DNA from: Paragonimus westermani
Lineage: Eukaryota; Platyhelminthes; Trematoda; Plagiorchiida; Troglotrematidae
Reading direction: 5' to 3'
NCBI GenBank assembly: GCA_008508345.1
Contig: QNGE01001228.1
Location: 58,664-122,663, forward strand
Length of the DNA stretch: 64,000 bases
This document shows, piece by piece, positions 1 through 11,130 of this stretch. The notes under the pieces were generated by a model that worked only from the letters and a program-made list of their open reading frames with translations, had not been told where the DNA came from and did no database searches. Position numbers and translations under genes: made by a program. How positions within the stretch are numbered: position 1 is the first letter of the stretch; every line of letters begins with the position of its first letter.

Positions 1-175
1 CTTGATGCTGAATGTTTGAATATGGACGTAGTCATTTTCAGTAGTTAGGTCCCTTCCCGTCTCTTCCTTTTTTCCTTTTCTCTTTTTCTGTATAGGGTTT
101 GCTGTTTCTTTATGGTTGTGTGACAGTTAAGCATTAGTGTGAACCACTGATGTATTGCTGTCTATGATGATGGGG
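1..175 (+). repeat. Dispersed repeat, copy A, 3' end in an ATG tract
   Basis: Positions 1-175 match the reverse complement of about 1262-1425 almost throughout. The last 60 bases also match the reverse complement of about 14534-14595. The shared 3' block reads roughly CAGTTAAGCATTAGTG, a variable middle, TTGCTGTCTATGATGATG, and then breaks into ATG repeats. An element ending in a short simple tandem repeat is typical of the 3' end of non-LTR retrotransposons (RTE/CR1 groups), but no reverse transcriptase was found next to any copy, so the class is an inference. Confidence 0.6.
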
Positions 176-1999
176 AGGAGGAGGATGAACGTCTCTCCGT
201 TACCGTATTACATGCTGATTTTGAAGCCACAGTTTACAATGCACATGAGCACTCACCTTTGCTCTGTTGGTAGTAAATGTGGCCCATTCGGGTAAAACAA
301 GCATATAAACTCTTGATACTAAGCAACCGTTGTCTCCATTAGTTGACCTGTATAAAATGGACGGACTGCGTGAACAACGCGCTAGTCTGTTGGCGCGTAT
401 TTCGGAAGTGTACAAGTCCGCGTCTGATAACCTATGCTGTGAAAATGTACGGGCTTCGCTGGTTGGGTCATGCATTTTGCGTCGCGACAGAGCGCTTGTC
501 TCACCGTGGAATTGTTCAGTACGGCTGTTGGTGATTGGAACGACGCCTTGGTAAGCCCTTCCGCCGAAGTCATGCAGACCATGTCGAATAAGGTTACTGA
601 CTAGGTTAGGTTGCAGAGAATGCGCTTCGCCCCTACACAGTATACCGTACTATTTCAAAACCGGAAAAAGAGGTCAGTCTCGAGCAATCCACTTGAGACT
701 AAGAGTTTCACATGCTTGGATAACATTGTCCCGTAAAGCCTGCTTCGTCAGCAACAATACCAGCGGATGAGACCACAATACCTAAGTAAGAAGATCAGTA
801 ACGTCGAGCATCTCGCCCGCAGCAACAAAGATAGAGAAAGAGAAAACAATACCATATTTTGAAGGTGTGAAGTGTGTAACACACAGAACAACCAAACAGC
901 TTAAGTGGGTCGCATTGGTTTGTACGTTGTCCGGACTTCCAATCTTCTCATTTCAGTCTATTGCACGTTATGACGAGCAATTAACATACAACAGTCATTC
1001 ACATACGCAACATCAGACAGCTATCTGATATGAGCACCACTCCGAGATCTTCGGAACCCCTGGTAGCACCCTCCATCACAAAGTAGAAAGGAAAGAGGAT
1101 ATCAGGCACCCCGTTGAACGCCACCTGGACTGAAAAATGCTCGAAACAGCTGCCCATAAATGCACAGTCTGCACTAAGTGCGGGCATATAACGACTTCAA
1201 CAAACTGGCATACCTCGTTAGGACCACCCTGCGATGAGGACAACCTCGGTGAGCGTGTCATCATCTTCATCATAGACAGCAATGCATTAGCGGTTCACAC
1301 TGATGCTTAACTGCCACACAGCCGCGGAGAAAAAATCAAAACCTCTAAAGGAAAAGAGACGAAAAATAAGAGGACAGGAAGGGACCTAACCACTATGTCT
1401 ATATTCAAACATCCAACACCAAGATGTCCACACCTTGCGAACAAACAACCGGGCTCTAAGTGAAAGTACGGCGTCATCAGCAAAACACCTTCCTTACGGC
1501 CTTCACTGTCCCGCGTCATCAAATGCACTCACTTCACAGACAACTCAGTCAAACAACGATAACACCCACGCCACTGAGCCCCATCAGCCGCCATCTCATT
1601 TGTTATTTTGCCTGTGTACAGAGTATGGTGGCAGGAATAGTGCCAGCTGGTTCTCGTTATTTGTGATTTATTTGTCTGGTTGACACTGCTCTTTACACAC
1701 ATGAATTGTGGATAAACGTTTGCTATCAGTTTGAACACGTTTACGGATATATCTGATCCTCCTTCCATTCACTCAACTGCAGGTTTTTTACACAGTCACT
1801 AAGCGTCAGTCCCGAATCGTGTGTATGTACATTCCGGCCAATCCTTCACATTCTTCATTTTGTCGGGTTAACCAGAATCTGTCGATCAATCTCTCTTCAC
1901 GCCGCACAGTGTCTCCCATTGGCCTCAACGCAAAATCCAACCATGTAATCAGTGCCAGCTGCCCCGTTCTGACCGACCAATCTGTGCTTAACGGACTAG
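176..1999. other. Region upstream of first visible ABHD17 exon, no supported gene
   Basis: Apart from repeat copy B I see no convincing exon here. The expected N-terminal exon of ABHD17, a cysteine-rich palmitoylation segment, was looked for and not found, so it probably lies to the left of the window. A 248-base open frame at 1435-1683 has low-complexity composition and no recognised domain. Confidence 0.4.
1262..1425 (-). repeat. Dispersed repeat, copy B, inverted relative to copy A
   Basis: Read on the - strand, this copy matches window positions 1-175, including the pyrimidine-rich stretch after TTAGGTCCCTTCC and the terminal block before TCTATGATGAAGATGATG. With copy A it forms an inverted pair about 1.1 kb apart. 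It lies upstream of the first visible ABHD17 exon, probably in an intron or the 5' flank. Confidence 0.6.
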
Positions 2000-2106
2000 G
2001 TCGTTCACAACGGCAGGCGCCTTCATATGCTTCCCCGGATTGTGCGGTTCGGAAAACTACGTACACCGTACTGTTCAGTCATGGAAATGCTGTTGATATC
2101 GGTCAG
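2000..2106 (+). CDS. ABHD17: ABHD17 depalmitoylase, internal exon 1 (of 4 visible)
   Basis: ABHD17 proteins are membrane-anchored serine hydrolases that remove palmitate from proteins such as N-Ras and PSD-95. This exon encodes the start of the alpha/beta-hydrolase fold and ends with YTVLFSHGNAVDIGQ. The HGNA segment is the oxyanion-hole turn, and this block is nearly identical to the animal family. The donor after 2106 is CAG|GTTTGT, phase 0, joining to MAGFLQSLAY at 5079. The left boundary is uncertain: an AG at 1998-1999 gives a reasonable fit, but one a few codons away is possible. The residues before YTVLF are diverged. The cysteine-rich N-terminal exon is not visible. Confidence 0.85.
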
Positions 2107-2541
2107 GTTTGTGTCCCTGATTTTTTTCCCTTCCCATTGTTTCGTAATCTTTTTTTTGTCTGCTATGGTTAGTACGCATCGTTCAAGTCAATTTTCTTGT
2201 TCGCAGCTGTTCCGTACACACGTGACAACATGGCAGTTCGTTGTTTGATCTAGAAATTGGTCGAACATGACCTGATTCGAATTGCAGTTATATCCTTCTC
2301 ATTTCTGCATCTTGATCCTATACCAAACCAAGATGGCTTGGTGAGTGTTAGTATTACTCCCAAGAGTAGTCCACGCTAAGGAGGTTTCACGGGAGCAGTA
2401 GAGCAGAGAGTGGAGACGTAAACGTCGTATTGGAACCCCAACACTGCTATAGCATACACTGACGGTAGTTCTAGTGGAATAGTGTTGGCGTGTGCCAGGG
2501 GATCACGTTAGCTGTAACATACCTGAACGGTGGGGGAGGAT

Positions 2542-2579
2542 GGATATGACCAAAATGGATCATATCCTTCCATTTTGGT
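2542..2579. repeat. Two overlapping alternative hairpins
   Basis: ACCAAAATGGA at 2549-2559 is the exact complement of TCCATTTTGGT at 2569-2579. The segment GGATATGA at 2542-2549 is the exact complement of TCATATCC at 2560-2567. The stem of each hairpin is the loop of the other, so only one can form at a time. It lies in ABHD17 intron 1. No function is known. Confidence 0.55.
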
Positions 2580-3729
2580 GAACATTGAACGTTTCCTGGC
2601 CCAACTCGTTTGGATTATCCCCTAGTGTATGTCTTCACACAGCGTTGGGACTTCTATGCGATGCGTTTGTTTACAGTAGTTGTCCCACACTGTGCTTAAC
2701 TTGGGCCATATTGAAAATGTATCGGTGAAATCCCTTAAGTCATCCTAGACTTGAATTGTTTCAACGTTTCAAGTAGTCCCCATGAGTTCATCAGAAGTAA
2801 AATGTGTTTTGGCGAACAATCTGCTTGTGGTTATTCATCATTGGGCCAATGACAACAGATTATTCCACCATGATCGTCAAGCGAACAAAATCAAGAGCAT
2901 TTAGCCACATACTTACGTCACGTTTGTGAATTGGAGGACAATTAAGTGACAGAGTTGACCTCCGGAGGTATCAACTAGGTAACTAGGGGCGATGGTACCT
3001 GTAGGGCGAATTTCTTCTAGTCGTACAGTTGTGGATTGCGGAACCGAATTCCGATCGGTTCCTAGGTGACCAGTATACGAAATTTGACTCCTCTGGATTG
3101 GCAACTGAGCCGGCGGTAAATGGGTTGGAAAGCCACTTCCAGTGGGACTTCGTACGGTGAATTAACCAGGCGCATCACAATTTCATTCAGAATGGAACTC
3201 GCCCTTAGTCACCCATGTGGGGGTGTTGTTTAGGTGTCCTCTGAGAAAGACACCTGATTGTGCCACTGACGTAACCTGCTCCACAGGAGCGTGTGAAGGA
3301 GTAAGCATAGCATGAGTTCACACATTTAGGCAACGTATCTGTGAGTTGTACGTGGATTACCGGGTTGGATCGGAACGAGGTTCGCACTCTTGCCGCACTG
3401 TAGATCTTTTCAGTTAGGTTACTTTTCCTACGAGTCACCAGTTCAGTTCACTCCCTAATTCATAAAAAGTCAGCTGTGCGGACAGTTGTTTTTTGTAATT
3501 CTCATTGCGCTCCTACAATTACGTAGAGTACATGCGTTTTTTGTATGAAAAATTGGAGCATGTTATATGGGTCATTAAGATCATAGACATGGGACGGATG
3601 GTAGTCTACTGGAGGGGGTGGGCGTGTTGGTGGATGTGTTACACTGTTACTCGTGCTGGCCGTAAGATATGCAGTCGTCGCTGTCAAGTGGTTCACACTT
3701 GCTTGAGTTTTAAAGAGTTGTGGAATAGT

Positions 3730-3980
3730 TGGCCAAGGGATATGTCGGGTTTGCACGAACTGTTTTGAGGCACACAAACAGGGGTAAAGTCTGATGGCAA
3801 TAGCCTCGGCCGTCGATAACAGTCGCAACCTGACAGCTCTGGAGTGGGCTTGAAGAACGTTGTAGGTAACTCGGAAAGTTTCAGTCACATTTATCTGGTG
3901 GCCACTGTCATTTAAGTGGGGACTGACCTCGCCGAAAGTGAGCTCTGTCGACCTGTTGCGAAGCTGTTTCAAGAGATTTG
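3730..3980 (-). pseudogene. Penelope-like element endonuclease C-terminal fragment
   Basis: On the - strand the frame contains LNDSGHQINVTETFRVTYNV, then LRLLSTAEAIAIRLYPCLC, then KQFVQTRHIPWP. This is the characteristic end of the endonuclease of Penelope-like retroelements: a GH-x-(I/V)D motif, an (A/E)AxxIR block, P-x-LC, and a closing LPW-like motif. The GIY-YIG core and the reverse transcriptase upstream (higher coordinates) are not recognisable, so this is a 5'-truncated or decayed copy. It sits antisense inside ABHD17 intron 1. Confidence 0.8.
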
Positions 3981-5078
3981 TTCGCGAATCCTCTCTAGCA
4001 GCTGTCCTGTGGTCTACCCTACTTAACCGGCTTGATAACAACAGGTGAGAGATTAGATGCAGAAAGACAAAGAGAACTCTTGCAAGCTATCCTTAAGGCG
4101 TGGCACCAGTCTCGGGCGAGTGTCGAATAGTAAAATTCGTGCTGCGCGGTAAGAACTCTGGGTTGCGTTTGTAAGCCTACAGCTGATTATTTCACTGTTA
4201 TCCTCGCTCTTGCACGATACACAAATAAAAATCGGCTTTTTCTCCGTTGTCTAAACAAGTTCATGTTCCTTACCGGAATGCAAATTTTTATCTATGGATC
4301 TCTGGGTATATCCATTTCCAATGAGAGTTTCTGGAATATACATAACTCCCTCCTGGAGAGTATCCGATATGCAGGTTTTTTGCGCTCTGTTCACCAGACA
4401 ACGCAACAAAGTTTCTTTGTACTTCGGCGGGAAGAACCTATGAAAATTTGTGTAAGTGACCCGTCCACGTCTCTTTTCCGTGAATCAATCCTTGGGTTGT
4501 TCCATCCGATCAACGAAGCAAGGGACGTCTAGAAGTCAGAGTGCTTGTCATGGTGTTCTAACTCGATGGTGAACTTATTGAACCCAATCAATGTGGTCTG
4601 GGGATCATTAGTGTTCAGATCAAGGCAAAACATGTTCACGTGGCTTTTGCAGGGCTTACATTTAGTACTATGTGGTTGAGTTCAGTGGTCTCAGTCTCAT
4701 CGTGACCTTCGTCCATAACTCGCATTTATCCTGTATGAAAATGATCAGAAACAGCTGTTTGCAAGATTGATTTGTGAATTCCGCGGGAATCTGGAGGGGA
4801 GTTAAATTATCAGTTCAGTTTAGTTACTAAACTGTGATTGTGAACTACCTCACTTTTATCACCCTGAATGGATTACAGATACAAGCGTGGATATGGAGCT
4901 GTTTGTTGTCAATGTTGGTGGGTAGCATCTTTCTTTTATTTCGCTGTCGGGTTAATGCCTGTTTGGTCTTTTGTGCAATCCAAGGGTTTTTCATTGAGGC
5001 TTTTCAGTGTAGTCGCGCTGAATGAGTATGCTGAGCTATTTTTGAACATGACAACCTACCCATCCGATTTCAATGCAG

Positions 5079-5312
5079 ATGGCTGGTTTCCTTCAGTCGC
5101 TGGCCTATCGGTTCGGTGTCAATATCCTTTGCTATGACTATTCCGGTTACGGGGTTAGCACCGGACAGCGGTTGGAGGAGAATCTGTATGCAGACGCGGA
5201 GGCCGTGCTCAAGGAACTACTGGAACGTTACCAGGTGCCTCTGGAACAAATTGTGCTCTACGGTCAGAGTATTGGTACCGCTCCAACGGTGGATCTGGCC
5301 ACAAAATACAAG
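5079..5312 (+). CDS. ABHD17: ABHD17 depalmitoylase, exon 2: nucleophile elbow
   Basis: This exon is exactly 78 codons, with acceptor TTTCAATGCAG|ATG and donor AAG|GTAACA, phase 0 on both sides. It carries the most conserved part of the family: the NILCYDYSGYG strand and turn, then LYGQSIGTAPTVDLA, where the serine of GQSIG is the catalytic nucleophile. The sequence follows human ABHD17A closely in length and order, with no stops or gaps. It follows intron 1 (2107-5078), which contains a Penelope fragment, and precedes a 4.2 kb intron. Confidence 0.96.
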
Positions 5313-7382
5313 GTAACAGGCTGCTTTTTATGTTTTTGCATTCGAGATGTGCAGCTTATTGCATGCACACATGTTAACGTTGCTTCGCAGTGTTTTCAGT
5401 TATTCGAACTACGCTGATTCAAACGGGATTAGCGCACTTCATTCGGAGTTTTGAGTCTAGCAGTCAGATGCGGCTTTCTCGTCGAAATTGTGCCAGAGCC
5501 ACTTGATAGTTAAGGGTAGTCTGACATGTCGATGCAATGTGATGGATCTCTGATTTTCCTTATTGCCGTGTTCTTCATATAGTTGGAGCATTATGATCCT
5601 TCACGGTAGCTTTGCGAACAATACACTGATGCTTACGACCAATCGAATGGTCAGGTACTGGGGTTGCTGGTGAATCTTCTGTCATTCCGAACACTTTTCC
5701 GACACGACAGCTGACTGGCATGGCGTAGAGTTAACATGTGCGGAACTGAAATGGACACTTAAGAACAAGCTCACCTCCACAGATCGAATTCATTTCTTGA
5801 GCTGGGGGCTGGGGGTTTGTAACCCGTATGGAGCCGGTTGGGATCGTTTTGAGAAGTGGCGACTGACTAACCGAGTCCAATAGCGAAAATTTAGTTGTTC
5901 CACTAAGCTATCTTTATGGTAACGTTGGTGAACAAAATGGGGCATTACAAGTCACAAATGTTGTCTTACTTTCACTCGCAGCTTGTTGGTCCAGCTGTGT
6001 AGAGCTATGTGCGTAACACGGGGAAAATGGTACTGATCCAAGTATATTTGAAACCGTACCCATAGATGCTATGACCCGCCGCTACCTGGTGTAGTTCTTG
6101 ATGATACTATATAGAGTGAGTTATAACTAAGTATGAATCTAAAATCTTACGGATGTGCTCACCATGTTTCTATGAATTCTTTTGCTCTACTTCAAGAAAT
6201 TGCAATCTGTTTAAGTAAAGGATCGTTGGCCTGTATCAGAATATCACAGAATTCCCGACCACATTGGCCCAACTCAACTGGTGAGTTATCACCGTTGTTG
6301 ATGGGTGATTAGGTGCTTCCCATACAAATATACTACAGTATTGGGGCTGTGAATTTTAACGTAAATGAAGGCATATGCTGTTACTTTTGACTACAGCAAC
6401 CGGAATGCTTGCATGGAATTAGTTTGTGAACAGAAAAATGGGAACACGAGATCGAGCTCCATTCGGTTCGACAGTGGCCAACGTATGTTACGTGATTCAT
6501 TTGAACTGATTAGTCGAAACTTTGCAGTTCAGGTGGACAGCCTGGATGGGGTCCATCAGTATCAACTGAATATGGTACTGACAATGTTAGCCCTCCATAC
6601 GACATTTTGTGATATTCTAACATAGACTAATGGTATTCTGTTTGCGCGTTTTTCGTTTTTTAACCTATTTTTGTATCTGCTAAACTGGTATATTTTTGTT
6701 AATCCGATATCACCACTTTTGTCAACATTCACAATGATCATGAGCATGACTGTGTAGTACTATGGTTCATGTCGTTGGTCATTGCAACCGTGACGTGGAA
6801 TAACAGGGAAGAACAAAAAATGGCTAAAAAAGATATTTTATGAAAACAGATCTACGCGGAATGACTTGAAGTGGTATGGACGCAGGCAAACCGTCAACAT
6901 CTTGGATAGCGTTTCTAGCCAGCAGTTTGGGTGATCACAGACGTCATCTACCGACTTTGCTCAAGTCAGGGTCTTCATAATTCGTTACCACGTTGTTACG
7001 TGCCAGGCACATGGTTTTACTCAACTGTTAATGGTCTCAGTATGCAGTGCTCGATACGGCAAACGTTCAGCTGGTATGCGGAGTACATGACCCCACCATC
7101 GCAGCCTATGCAACGCGATTAGTTGTCCAGTTGATTGCCTATCTCAAGCGCCCCGAAATATGCGCCAGTGAATTGCCACTCAATCGTCCCACGTGATATA
7201 GGCCGATTGGCGGAGACAACAACGTTCATACACAGCAAGTCTGTCTGTTTTCGGTGCGTACAGGCCACGTTTCCGCGAAACGCGCAACCACCATAAAATG
7301 TCCCTCCTCTCAGCGACAACCGGATTTCTTTTCGACACTACTGATGACACAAGTTGGCAAAGACGGCTCATGTCATGCCGAC

Positions 7383-7414
7383 ATCTCGTCAGCAGTATTA
7401 CAAGCTGACGAGAT
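7383..7414. repeat. Perfect 11-bp inverted repeat
   Basis: ATCTCGTCAGC at 7383-7393 and GCTGACGAGAT at 7404-7414 are exact complements with a 10-base loop, in ABHD17 intron 2. No associated element was recognised. Confidence 0.6.
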
Positions 7415-9031
7415 AGTACTACCCAACTGTGTGGAACTCTGCACGACCTCAAGTGGATTTTCTGCAGTATAGAGTAGGAATGCTCCTATCTGAAGGCAGC
7501 ACTACACGCTGAAACCAGTCCGGTCCCTCATCTTGTTCGGCATTGTCTGCATGCCTCTGGCAGAGGGTTAAATAAGATAGTGCCATCAACTTACCGCATA
7601 TCGGTCAACCGAGTGCCAGGAAGAAATTCAGCACAACGATGGCCAGCGACAGTATTCAAACCACTGAACTTGATTGACCGTCCACACCCCTATCGTCTCC
7701 AGCCATTGGCACTGTAGACCACGAAGATCTGAATTTAAGAAGTGACACCAATGTGCGGTGAATTACTTGGTGACAATTGTCTTCATTGCTTTGTGTCATG
7801 TCCTCACATACCCTCCTAGAAATTTTGACCACCGGTTGGGCCATCTAAATTTGTAAGCCAAATACTGATGGATCGAGCTTATTCAATTTTATCTACCAAA
7901 TCATAATTTTTAAAACGTTATCCACCTGGGGTCTGTCTGATTTTCTGTGCTCCGGAATCAAACTACAGTTTTAAACGTACAGAAACCCCTAGATGTTTTC
8001 AGTATTTTAGTTTGGTTCATTTTTTTTTATCGAACTGTGATCAGGTGAATTATTTGCATCTAATCGAGCTCTTGATCTTGCTACTCCTGCGGTCCACTTT
8101 ATTCATGCTATTCCGATGAGATTCCGCACATTTGTTTACATTAGCTTCTACACTTTTATAGTAGACTAGCATTTGATTTCCAAATATTGTGTAGGCGAAG
8201 TTTAGGAACTTCCAGGGTTGCTGTGCTACGTAGTACATTGTTCGCGTTTTTATGTCACCGGACGGGTACAGCGAAACGAACACACATCAGCGGTCAAACA
8301 TCTCAAGACGGCGTATTTCCTTCACTGTTCTGTGGCCATCTTCTGCAGCCACACATGTCCGCGTTGCGTGCGCACTCCGCATAATTCTAATTGATTTTGT
8401 CCTGTCGTTATTCGTGTCCTAGATTGATACAGATTGCTCCTGTTTCTGTACAATTACCGTTTGTGCTGCTCATCATACCTCCTCTACTACCCAATTTTTA
8501 TTGTCAGAGATTCAGTCTACCTCGCCACACTAGTTTTCAGGGAGTATTTCGTTCTTCGGAGAATATGTGTCGATCCCCCTCCATTTTATATCATCTCTCT
8601 CACGCACTCTCTCTCTCTTTTGCGTACTGGTTCATCGGATTCATATGTTTGGAGCCACCAAGTTGATAGAACGGTTGGTTTGCGTCCACCCATTCGGGAC
8701 CGGTGGCGTCTTTCATCTATACCTTAAACTGTGGTTACGTGGTTTTAAACACTACAAAGATGTGCCTGCGTCACGAAAGTTCAAGAAAGCTACACCCTTA
8801 ATGGTTATCGTAATCATTTCAGACATTTTTGTGCATGTGCACATCACTCATGTTGCGTCACCGTTGTGTTGCTGTTAGACGGGTATCCTCAATCCAGGTT
8901 ACATGTGGTTTACTTCGATTATATGTATCCCTCGGTTTCTGCAACTACTAGGCCCATTTGTTGTGTTTGCTTTACACCTCCCTGTCCTATGGATCAGTTG
9001 GAAATCTTGTTACCTCAAGCCCTCATCCATT

Positions 9032-9044
9032 CACACACACACAC
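9032..9044 (+). repeat. Short (CA)n microsatellite
   Basis: A run of about six CA units in ABHD17 intron 2. Confidence 0.8.
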
Positions 9045-9521
9045 GGGTGCGATTTATTCACACCTGTGTTACGAATGTTTTTCGTCGGTTATTGGGTCAT
9101 TGTGCGCGAACACCGACTAACTGTCTGAATGGTGGACTTCAGGGCAATGGTGTGCATATGCATGCACGTATATTGGTGCCTACTGGTACGATGCGTGACA
9201 CAAATAAATACTTTCGAAACTAGTACGTGTTACACTTTTCCCTATGCGATTGACGTCTTTCCCCTTCACGTAACGACAGGTACATGATTCATCCTGTGAC
9301 CCCTAAACTGATTATGTTTAATGCTTATACCCTAAAAATACGGTGTATACTACCGCGACGTCAGTGAATGCTTTCCTGAATTTCTTGGTTCATTTACAGC
9401 ACTTAGCAACAGATTTCAAACTCTTGCTGGTCAGATTGTTAACAACGATTAATGGCTTTTCAAACACTTACAAATCCCACTGTTTGTTTACCGTATTCTT
9501 TCACTTATTTTCTTCCTGAAG

Positions 9522-9616
9522 GTTGCCGGCGTTGTTCTGCACTCACCGTTCATGTCCGGCCTTCGAGTGGTTTGTCCTGGCACAACGCGTCGATTCTGTT
9601 TTGATCCGTTCACCAA
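9522..9616 (+). CDS. ABHD17: ABHD17 depalmitoylase, exon 3
   Basis: A 95-base exon encoding VAGVVLHSPFMSGLRVV followed by CPGTTRRFCFDPF. This matches the family segment AAVVLHSPLTSGMRVAF...YCFDAFPN that follows the nucleophile strand. The acceptor is preceded by a pyrimidine run (TTATTTTCTTCCTGAAG|GTT). The donor is CAA|GTAAGT and leaves two bases of an Asn codon, completed by the first base of the next exon (AA|T), which restores the conserved N-I-x-KVSKI join. Confidence 0.93.
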
Positions 9617-11115
9617 GTAAGTTGTAAACTGGCGGGACTTCCTCTGGAATCGATTGGTTTTCACACTATGTTAATATCGTGGTCGTCGATTTAGCAATCT
9701 ATTTGCATGGATACGGCTGACCTTGTATGTTGGCGCTAAACGTGTTTTTCTGCGGCTGCCGTCACCTGTTGGTGTTTATTATTCATGCGAAACTGTTTAC
9801 TAGCACCACTGGGTTAGGTATAGCAGTTGCTAATTTGTTTTTAATAGTTTTCGCTAAATCCATAAATGACGAGCTGAGAAACTGTGAACGGTGTTATTCA
9901 GATACGTGTGGCTAAACTTATTCAGATGATTGCCGATTTGAATGCTACCAGGTAGCGATTTGGTGAAATCGGCAGCTCAAGGTCATATTAGTATCAGATA
10001 CCTAACCCACCGTATGCCACTCCTCTAGATATTTTTTCCTTGTATATGTTAATCATGTGTCCACATAGCGACGAACGGAAGTTCATTCCCTAGGACTGGT
10101 AAGTAAACGTGAGTGCTTTATCACAAGACGGTGCTCTTCTGGTTTGCACCCCACGTCGCTAAAGACGAACGGATGTGATGATCGTTTTTTGTTTTCAGAT
10201 CTGCGTTTTGTAGTCAAACTAATTTGTGCTCTTGACAAGATTTCCACGTAGTACCACAATTACCTAGTTGATTCTGTACACCATGACCGACGCGTGTGGA
10301 AAAACGACATCTGACACTTTCATTTCCGTGACATCAAAGTGACATTTGTCGTCACCTTCGCTACGAGATAATTTTGAGAGGAAAGCCGGTAGATGACTAC
10401 CTCAGCCGATATATCACTCTTCTATCGTGACGCCAAATTGGATGTTTCTGTTATCGTGAGCCTTTCAGTCGACTGATGTCGTGGTTATCGTTTTTTCGCT
10501 AACCAACTCTCTGAACAATCATTCTTACCCAATATCCTAAACTCCTGACCGATTGTGCACGACTCACGTTACGGCAAGACAAGGCAACGGTTTCTCATAA
10601 CGCACTCAGTCACCTTCACTTTCGGCCTGATGGAACTAGCGAAATACTGCTTAATCTACGTATTCTTATGACTGCGTGTCACGTGGACAAGGGAAGAGGT
10701 GTTTAAACGAACGTGAAATCCGTATCCACTGACTAGAATGAGATACTTCAAGCATAATTTCTTATTTATGTTCCCATATTTAGGTTTACCTTATTCCTAA
10801 CGGCCACATATTTCTCTCAACGAAGTGTCATTCATTGAAGCATCATGTCGTGAATTGTATTTGATTCTGGCAGTTTTCCTGTTGGGAAACCGTTTCTTCT
10901 ACCTGGGTTACTAAACCACGAACAATGTCTAATACTAGCTCTTGTTACAACAACGACTAATGTCAAAGTTTCGGTAGCCTGACGCTGTTCAACCGACTTA
11001 CATCCGTTTGTTACGTGGCAGCGAATAACTTGTAGCATAAAAGCTGAGGACTCACTTTATCTGCGCGATAAATCACTGTATGCGCAACTTTGTCCTCCCA
11101 CTGACACTCCCACTC

Positions 11116-11130
11116 TTCTCTCTCTCTCTC
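11116..11130 (+). repeat. Short (TC)n microsatellite
   Basis: A TC run in ABHD17 intron 3. Intron 3 is otherwise unremarkable until the (TCA)n tract at 14467. Confidence 0.8.

Noticed and set aside
6397..6532. Exon-like block in ABHD17 intron 2
   Set aside because: It has a CTACAG acceptor and a CAG|GTGGAC donor, but the exon-2 to exon-3 join of ABHD17 is complete without it and it matches nothing in the family.
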